A stretch of 64,000 nt of DNA from Ochotona curzoniae (taxonomy: Eukaryota; Chordata; Mammalia; Lagomorpha; Ochotonidae). Under the pieces are notes generated by a model. It was not told the DNA's origin. It worked only from the letters and a program-made list of their open reading frames with translations, and made no database searches. The stretch covers positions 22,968,001-23,032,000 of the forward strand of contig NW_024464918.1 of the NCBI RefSeq assembly GCF_017591425.1. Reading direction: 5' to 3'. The position numbers and the translations under genes are program-made. Below, piece after piece: positions 57,241 through 64,000 of the stretch. The number at the start of each line of letters is the position of its first letter. Within the stretch, counting starts at the first letter, position 1.

Positions 57241-59869
57241 ATTTCTCCGGTCTGCCCTTAGAAGAATCCTGAAAGCCACATGCTTGAGCATTTTTAACAA
57301 GACGACTAAGCATTTCCGTCATAATAACTAATAACTGCAAGAAAACATGTGATTTCAGGAATAGCTTAAACATTTACAATTTAAAATAAAACTGTTACAG
57401 AATCCTTTAAAGGCAACTGATGGTATTTAAAATGCCATTGCAACTGGATACCCACTAATACCCATTAAGAACTATGTAGACAAGTTCTTTAAAAGTCAGA
57501 AACTTTATATTGCTGCTTTTTCTTCTTTTGGTATGTTTTTTTTTTACTGTACTTCCCTGAATGGTAAAAAGCTTTTTTGATCATTTCTACAAGCACCGAT
57601 ATGTATAGATTCCCTCCACTCCCCCAACCCCCAGCAATGAATATATGAGTGTAACAGTTCAAAATTTTCTTCTGGATTTAATTGTTGCTCTGATTACACA
57701 TAGAATGCAATTCACTGAAACAACATAAACATACGATTCCAACAAAAATGATTAAACATAAATGTCAAAAAATTTTATTAGAAATGCAGATGATAATGAG
57801 CTGGCTGGGGGTATTGGTGGGGCCTTGATTAAAGGTAACATCCAGTTGTCCCTCCCAGAAGAGTTCTTGGGCACTTGAGAAAATTCGAGATGGGTGAAGA
57901 TATGTCTTTTATGTTTTTGTTTTTGCAAAAGGTGGGGGAAGGAAAACCTAGGCTGTTGGCATTTCCTGAGATGATCTGATTTTAAGAAGGAAAACATCTG
58001 GAGTTAGGGATGAGGTCATGGTTTCCTTTAAAACTGTTCCGCGTAGTTCTTGGGAAGTCATTGCTTATTCCTAGGGGACAGTCGCCTGAGATGCTACTCT
58101 GCTCCCTAAGCTAGAGAGGGCCCAACGGCTCTCCCATTCTCAATGTAACTTGCCTCCTCTTCCCTCAGAGTGAGTTCCAGTGCACTGAGCTATGGCCTTT
58201 AGCAAACATCTGCAGTAATTGTTCCTGGAGAATCACAAAGGTTGTATCTTAAAGGAAGCCAACTTTTTTGAATGACACTAGAGTCTGAAATGTCTAAGAT
58301 TGCCTAGTCATTTGCCATTTAACGCCTCCAGCTGGAATAAGGTATCCATCCAGATTTTCCACCGAGCCTCAAGTACCAAAACACCTAAAACTTGAGCTCT
58401 CCTCTTTTCAAAATTGAACAGCCATGGTGTCAGCTTTCTAGGAGGGTTGTGAACAAAGAGAAAGGGTAGAGAGCTGTGTAGCATCAGTTGCTCCTAAGTT
58501 TCTTAAGGCTAGTTATGTAATAACTTCCCAGTACATGGTAGATGCTCAAGAGATGTTTGATGAAGGTCCAAGCTGGTGCCAAGGGGTGGTCAGAGCGTTC
58601 TGGTATGCACTTCTTAGTTGACGGCTTAGACCACAATCAACTGCATGCCCCTATCATTAGCCTGTCAGTCTAAATAGAAAATAATCCCAGTTATCTGTAG
58701 CTAGACACCAGCAAAGAGATGGATCAAACATGGGTTTAACTGGATGGTAATTTTGTTTAAAAGATCCCGTAATGTTGACCGTGTTGATTAACTAAACAAA
58801 CAAGGGCATTCATCCAAAGATTGGTCTATAAACTCAATGAGACTTAATCTAGGGTTACTGGGTGGCTAAAAATCATTCCTGTCCTTCTCCAGAAGGTTCT
58901 CTCCTTATCCTTTCCTCCCTCTCCCTCCCTTTGGACAACCTCATCTTCTCTCTGTTCTTAGCCTCTTAGAGAGGAAGTCAACTCTCCTTTTGTATTCTGC
59001 CTGGAATCTGTCAACTCGCTAGGGTGCTGGAGGTTGCCATGGTAAACACAGCTGCTGTTTTTTTCTCTGAGAAGTACCCTCACAAGGTGCAGGGAGTCCT
59101 CCCCTCCAGCCTCTCCCTGCTGTGCATTTTCACAGCTGTCTTTTCAAGTGAGGGCCTTAGGGCTTGCTATTTTTCAGGGTTTTGTGCAGCTTTCATTGTG
59201 TGTGGCCAAAGTGGACCATAGGGACTGCCAGTCTCCAGTTAGGTGAAAGATTTTTTTGAAGAATTGCTGGTATTGCTACCAAATAAGTCAGATGGCGGTA
59301 GCATTCGTTTTTGTTAGCTTGTGGTCTCTGGGAAGTGACGGGTGATCTGCACAGGACAGAGATAGTGAGAAAGAAGCTGTGAGGAGGAGGAAAACTAAAG
59401 AGACAGAAGGCGAAGGGGGTGGGCTGTGCCCAGAGACTACAAGGATAGGGAATGTCAGCAAAAAGACAGCTGTGCTGGGTAGCCTGAGTTCTCTACATAT
59501 TCACAATAAAATCTCTGCTCTGTCCTGTGCTGACCACCAACCCAGCTTTTCCACCTCATCTCCTTCTCACTCCTTGCTAGCCACAGAAGATTCTTTGTGT
59601 TTCTCCTGCTCACTCCGATGTTGGGGCCTTCACACGTGACAGTTCCCCTGCCTTGAGTGTTCATCCCCAGAGAACCACATGGCTCCATCCCTCTCTTCAT
59701 TTGGGTCTCTACTCCATGACCACTAACATCAAGTTATAAAATTTCTGTGGCATGTCCAACATTACCAGTTTTATCAGCAGGATACTGATTATTCCATAAA
59801 TTCTCTTGCCAATTTATGTGTGTTGCTTAGCATTTATAACTACTCACTCCTTTTGTATTTCTGTGTGGT
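57241..59869. other. Intronic sequence, nothing assigned except a short MIR tail
   Basis: About 2.6 kb. 58505-58565 ('cagtacatggtagatgctca') is a sense MIR/L2-type tail. The rest is unassigned. No exon was recognised. Confidence 0.45.
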
Positions 59870-60080
59870 GTGGCTCCATGGAAAGACCACTAACTTTGCA
59901 GTCAGTTGACCTGCAATTAAAATCCTGGCTAAACATCCAGTAGCTGGACAGCATTGGGCCAGTGACTTAACCTCTCTCTACCTGGATTTTTGCTTTATAA
60001 TAGTAGTACTTTGTACTGGTACCTCTTTCATAGATTGCTTAGAGAATCCTTTGAGATGATGTATGAAGTATGCTGGTCGG
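59870..60080 (+). repeat. MIR SINE, sense
   Basis: 'ctaactttgcagtcagttga' followed by 'cctgcaattaaaatcctggc', then 'gcattgggccagtgacttaa' and 'cctctctctacctgga', then 'ttataatagtagtactttgt'. A clear full-length MIR. Confidence 0.85.
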
Positions 60081-60299
60081 AGAGTAATTGCAGGCTACGT
60101 GTTACAGGTAGCAATCCAAAGGGCAAAGGTACTTTCAAATCTATCACAAAGCATTTTTGTAAACTTTATTTGGGACAAGCATGTGGACTGCTTATTGAGT
60201 TTCTTGCTGCTATGTACCCTAGAATTTATAGGGCATAGCTCAAGTTCTTGGGTCCCTGTCACCTAGGACTGAGTTCCAGGCTAAAACAAGGCATCTGAG

Positions 60300-60790
60300 A
60301 AGTAAACCTGCAGGAGTAAGTTCTCTCTCCTTTTCTTCTTCCAGCATGCATTCTTCTTCCCCACCTTCCTATCACACCATCCCACCCACTCCCCCTATTA
60401 TCACAGTAGTATAGTCCTTTAATAACAGTTACAAGTTTAACATTCTGTTGGAATGCTGTCAGCATTGTAGGTACAGGCAAAGGTAGAAGGTCCAATGTCA
60501 CACTGCCAAGGCATATTTGTTTCATTGGAGTCCTCCTTTTATTCAGCAGTAGAAATCCATCCTTCACTTCCCCATATGCTAGACTCCGTTATATAGTTCA
60601 TTTATGAGAATATGTGTGTATACATGTTTCCCTATATACCTGTTTATTTTTGTATATTGTAAAAGTTGTCTTATATCAGAGCATATGATATTTGCCCTTT
60701 TGGAACTAGCTTATTTCACTGAACATTGTGGTGTCCATTTGTCGCAAATGGTAAAATTTCCTTCTTTTTCATGGCTAGCATGAAACGCTT
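60300..60790 (-). mobile_element. L1 3' UTR fragment, antisense
   Basis: The end is diagnostic: 'gaactagcttatttcactga', 'gtgtccatttgtcgcaaatg' and 'tttccttctttttcatggct' (60705-60776), the reversed L1 3' UTR. The earlier part (60420-60560) fits a lagomorph L1 3' UTR less securely. It is broken off at about 60780. Confidence 0.6.
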
Positions 60791-60849
60791 TCTTGGGGCT
60801 TGCCTCCTACCTGCTTTGCCACCTCATCTCCCTGTGTGTTTTCCATCAA

Positions 60850-61035
60850 TACAAAGGAACTTCAAAACATTTGGGGAAAAAGAAAACATTTAGGAAAGTA
60901 GAAATAAAGGAGAAGTTTCTGCTGGCGCTAGACGTTTTGAAGTTAATGCATGGGGGGTCTTCCAAAAAGCCCATGGAAATGCATATTTTGGAACAATGCT
61001 GCATGGGTTTCGATTTTTTCCCACTATACTACCTT
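60850..61035. mobile_element. Decayed mariner-like element or pair of fragments
   Basis: 'aaaggaacttcaaaacattt' (60854-60873), and about 100 bp later 'gggggtcttccaaaaagccc' followed by 'atggaaatgcatattt', both resemble the terminal repeats of the elements at 2839 and 38159. Both point the same way, so these may be two partial copies rather than one element. Confidence 0.45.
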
Positions 61036-61039
61036 CTCC

Positions 61040-61410
61040 TCATCTCTGTCTTCTGCTACACTGTCCTTAATTCTTGCCTTGCTCACCTCCACCATGGGCC
61101 CTTTGGGCAGCCTGTGCCTGGCTGGGACATTCTTTTCTTCCCTCCTGACCCTTGCTCATGCTTCGCAGCTCACCCCAGTCACACTTTAAAAAGTTTCTGC
61201 AGGTTTCCTGAGCAGGCTCAACCCCATTCCTTAGCCATATCCCCTCGCTTGAAAGCACCTAACACACATTATTCTGGGGTGATACAGGTTCATATCCGTC
61301 TCCTTGGCTAAATCAGCTATGTGGCACCAAGACCTGAGTCTGGTTGTGCTCACCTGTAGAGCTCCACAGGACTTAGTGTAATGCTCAGTAAATCCAGCTT
61401 AGAGAATAGG
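61040..61410 (+). mobile_element. L2 LINE 3' region, sense
   Basis: 'tgcctggctgggacattctt', 'tgctcatgcttcgcagctca', 'gcaggtttcctgagcaggct' and 'gtagagctccacaggactta' follow L2 order. The 172-codon frame at 60793-61311 crosses this relic and is not a gene. Confidence 0.55.
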
Positions 61411-62154
61411 TGGGAGCATGAAATTGGAGGATGAACAATTCAAAATGCACCCCTCTCTCAGCTGTAACCAGTGTGGCCAATGGATTTCATAACCCGAGCC
61501 TAGTGGAACGGGCAAGCAACCTGAGGGCTTACAGCCCGTGGGTTCTGTAATCAGGCCCAGGCCTCCTTGTCCCTCCCAACCCGCCCCTCACTACAAAGCC
61601 ATTGTCCTCTACCAAAGTCGGGGAGCACAGCAACGGCCCCCTTTCCTTCCCTTATCTTTGCTGATACTCAGAAGGTCCCAACTCATCTTACATCCACATG
61701 TGAAGCCACTTGTGGGTTCCAGAAGATCCAGTGTAACATCTGTCTAGAGCTCCACGTTTCCTCCAAAATGTTTATTTAATTCAAAATCTCCCTCAAGAAC
61801 AAGCCAGAAGATTTCTATTTTCTGAAAGGTTAGACTGTGGAGATGACTACACCTCACAAAATCTAACCTTTGTTCTTGCCGCCACCTCCTCACCCCTGGG
61901 TTGAAGCCAGTGCAGAAGTTGAAGTCTTAACTCCCCACCTAGGATCCAACCAGCCAGCACTCAGCAGCCAAAGATGGTTTTCCTGAAAAGCAAATGGCTT
62001 CGAGTGTCTTTGTGTGCTTGCTTCTGTATTTCTAACCCACACCTGTGCTGTGCAGTACCTTAGTCGGCCTGTCTCAGCATTTGTGTTCACTCATTTTCCT
62101 AGGCACCAGAAATAAATGTCAAAATCAAAAGAATGATAGCGCATTGTTTATCTA
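61411..62154. other. Intronic sequence, no feature recognised
   Basis: About 0.75 kb, nothing assigned. Confidence 0.45.
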
Positions 62155-62289
62155 TTTATTCAGAAATTCCTGTGTGCAAGGCAGTTTAATGGCCTGATTC
62201 TCTAATCTGCCACAAGGAATTACATTTATTAGCATGTTCTCACTCAATCAGCAAATACTTTCTGAGCACCTGGTCACGGTGACCATGGA
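62155..62289 (-). mobile_element. L2 LINE terminus, antisense
   Basis: 'caatcagcaaatactttctg' followed by 'agcacctggtcacgg' is a reversed L2 terminus. The first part ('tatttattcagaaattcctg') may be a second, overlapping trace. Confidence 0.5.
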
Positions 62290-62817
62290 ATTAGGGTCCA
62301 CACAGGACAGTTTGGAACTTTTTTGTTCTAATAGAGCAATATATAGTACAGTATCACTATCTGTAATTATCCACTGTGCAATAGAACACCATAATTTCTT
62401 ACTCCTGTGCAGTTATAACTTAGCACCTGTTCATTCACCTCCCCCTCTCCTGTGCCTCTGGTGACCACTGTTACACTTTTAACTTCTATGATACCAACTT
62501 TTCAGACTCCACATGAACGATACTTGTCTTTCTAAGTCTGGCTTATTTCACTTCACATAATGACCTCTAGTTCTATTCATGTTGTTGCAAATGCTAAGAT
62601 TTCATTCTTTGATGGCTAAGTAGTATTGTGTCTATGTAATTGTATCATTACATAAATAGTATGTGCTTAAGTAATTACATTTGGTAGTATGTAATTATAT
62701 GCCAAATTTTATTTATCTTCCAGCAGTTGGTGGACACCTAGTGTTTCCACTTCATCCTGCTGAGAATAAAACTGTCTGAAAGCATGGCAGTCTAGAAGTT
62801 TCTTCTACAGAGTGATT

Positions 62818-62871
62818 TTTTTTAAGATTTATTTATTTCTGTTGGAAAGACAGATTTACAGAGAGGAAGAG

Positions 62872-62918
<47 letters not shown>

Positions 62919-63179
62919 TCTTCCATCCATTGGTTCATTCCCTAAGTGGTCGCAATGGCTGGAACTGAGCCAGTCTGGAGCCAGGAGCCAGGAATTTATT
63001 CCAGACCTCCCAAACAGGTGCAGGGTCCCAAGGCTTTGGGTCATCTCTGCTGTTTTCCCAGGTCAAAAGAAGGGAGTTGGATGGAAAGTGGAGCAGCTGG
63101 GGCATGAACCTGTGCCCATACAAGACCCTACTGGATGCAAGGCGAGGATTTAGCTGCTAGGCTATTGTGCTGGGTCCCC
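62818..63179 (-). repeat. CSINE, antisense, with 11-bp TSD, inside L1
   Basis: Reversed tail 'tttaagatttatttatttct', an expanded (GA)n at about 62873-62914, 'agatcttccatccattggtt', 'gtggtcgcaatggctggaac', 'tttagctgctaggctattgt' and a reversed head ending 'gctgggtccc'. Direct repeats 'acagagtgatt' flank it at 62807-62817 and 63180-63190, interrupting the L1 exactly. Confidence 0.95.
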
Positions 63180-63759
63180 ACAGAGTGATTCTGTTTGCCC
63201 AATTAAAGAATTGGTGGATGATAACTAGCTCTATTCTGAATTTTTTTCAGGAGCTTCCATACTGTTTTCCAAAGTAAGCCTACTAATCTACATTCCCATC
63301 AGTGGTATCAAAGAGCTTCATTCCCTCCACAGCCTTGTTAATATGTGTTACTTTTGTATTCCTGATAATAGTCAGTCTGACTGGAGTGAGGTGCCTTCTT
63401 GTTGTTTTGATTTCCATTTTCCAGCTATTAATTATATTAAGCATCTTTTTCATAAACCTGTTGGCCATTCTATGCCCTCCCTTGAGAAATTCTGTTTAGA
63501 TCTACTGTTATATTTGGATTATTTGGGGTCTTTTCCTATTGACTGGTTTGAATTCCTTATATATTCTGTTTATTCAGTTCTTGATAGATGTATAACTTGT
63601 CAATGTTTTCCATACATACCCTGCTTCTTCGCTCTAATGATTGTTCCCTTTACTATGCAGAAGCCTTTTTTGTTGGATGAAATCCTATTGGTCAGTTTCA
63701 TGCTTTGGTCATGGTGTTTTGGGGAGCCTGATCTAAAAATTGCTTGTCCATTTTAGTAT

Positions 63760-63888
63760 CTTTTTAAAGACTTATTTATGTGAAGGAGTTACAGAGAGGG
63801 AGATGAGAGAGAGAGAGAAAGAGAGAGAAATCTTCCATCCATCCATTGATTCACTTCCCAAATGATCACAACAACCAGGGCTTTGTCC
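63760..63888 (-). repeat. CSINE fragment, antisense, inside L1
   Basis: 'tttttaaagacttatttatg', 'tgaaggagttacagagaggg', a GA-rich run, 'tcttccatccatccattgat' and 'tcacttcccaaatgatcaca'. Only the 3' third of the SINE is present. L1 sequence resumes at about 63888 ('attagctggttgtagatcat'). Confidence 0.8.
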
Positions 63889-64000
63889 AAGATTAGCTGG
63901 TTGTAGATCATGTGGATTTTCTTCTAGGATCTCTCCTATTCAGTTGGTACGTAGATCTGTTTTTATGACAATACCATGACGGTTTTATTACTGTATCTTT

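Larger units (their letters stand above)
33692..64000 (+). other. PPP2R2B: Downstream PPP2R2B intron (partial, at least 30.3 kb)
   Basis: A phase-0 intron with donor gtgagt at 33692. I looked for the next family exon, which should encode the 'RPMDLMVEA' segment, and did not find it, so the intron runs past the window end. It is filled with ancient MIR and L2 relics, CSINEs of mixed age, a MER5-like DNA element and, from about 60.3 kb, antisense L1 fragments. No other gene was recognised on either strand. Confidence 0.8.
62290..64000 (-). mobile_element. L1 LINE 3' UTR and ORF2 C-terminal remnant, antisense, runs off the window
   Basis: The reversed L1 3' UTR is clear: 'cactgtgcaatagaacacca' (62371-62390), 'gttgttgcaaatgctaagat', 'gatttcattctttgatggct'. 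From 63190 it passes into reversed ORF2: 'cttccatactgttttccaaa', 'tgattgttccctttactatg'. Translating the - strand at 63468-63283 gives 'RRHLTPVRLTIIRNTK', resembling the ORF2 C-terminal region ('LTPVRMAIIKKSK' in L1). Frames are broken, so it is dead. CSINEs are inserted at 62818 and about 63760, and L1 sequence resumes after each. Confidence 0.88.

Noticed and set aside
60793..61311. 172-codon + strand open frame
   Set aside because: Crosses a mariner-like relic and an L2 relic; no protein family resemblance.
63343..63756. 137-codon + strand frame near the window end
   Set aside because: It reads the wrong strand of an L1 ORF2 remnant.
1..64000. The CAG repeat linked to human spinocerebellar ataxia 12 in PPP2R2B
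   Set aside because: It lies near an upstream promoter/first exon in human; no CAG run was seen in this window.
33692..64000. Next PPP2R2B exon
   Set aside because: I looked for sequence encoding the 'RPMDLMVEA' segment after an AG acceptor and found none; the exon is presumably beyond the window.

Overview
This window is mammalian genomic DNA: about 64 kb from the middle of a very long gene, read in the sense direction. The only protein-coding content I can support is three short exons on the + strand (24404-24501, 27631-27796 and 33579-33691). Each has canonical splice sites, and their lengths (98, 166 and 113 nt) and phases join without a break. Together they encode 125 consecutive residues of a B55-family PP2A regulatory subunit. 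Paralogue-diagnostic residues fit PPP2R2B (B55 beta) rather than PPP2R2A, C or D. The rest of the window is intron: at least 24.4 kb upstream, 3.1 kb and 5.8 kb between the exons, and at least 30.3 kb downstream.

The organism is a lagomorph. The commonest repeat is a tRNA-derived SINE of the lagomorph C-repeat (CSINE) family, with about 20 copies on both strands and of several ages. The youngest copy (12081-12423) keeps its Pol III A and B boxes and a perfect 16-bp target-site duplication. Its variant (the 'gggatcccatatgggcgcc' head and 'gttgcgctcacttgggg' 3' region) looks more like pika (Ochotona) than European rabbit, but that is from memory.

Layout. 1-24403: upstream intron with L1, MIR and L2 relics, many SINEs, a 236-bp/235-bp inverted repeat at 6093-7158, a doubled U2 snRNA 5'-end relic at 7654-7774, and a (GT)24(GA)15 microsatellite. 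24404-33691: the three exons; the first lies between a G-quadruplex-type C-rich tract (23739-23771) and a 53-bp alternating purine-pyrimidine tract (25134-25186). 33692-64000: one long intron with MIR, L2, MER5-like and CSINE insertions, then antisense L1 fragments from about 60.3 kb to the window end. Several insertions are nested (SINE in SINE, in L2, in MER5, in L1, in a mariner-like element), which gives a relative chronology.

No bacterial-type operon, CRISPR array, RNA gene, promoter or CpG island was seen. The most unusual structure is the inverted repeat at 6093-7158: its arms are about 95% identical, well above the old repeats around it.
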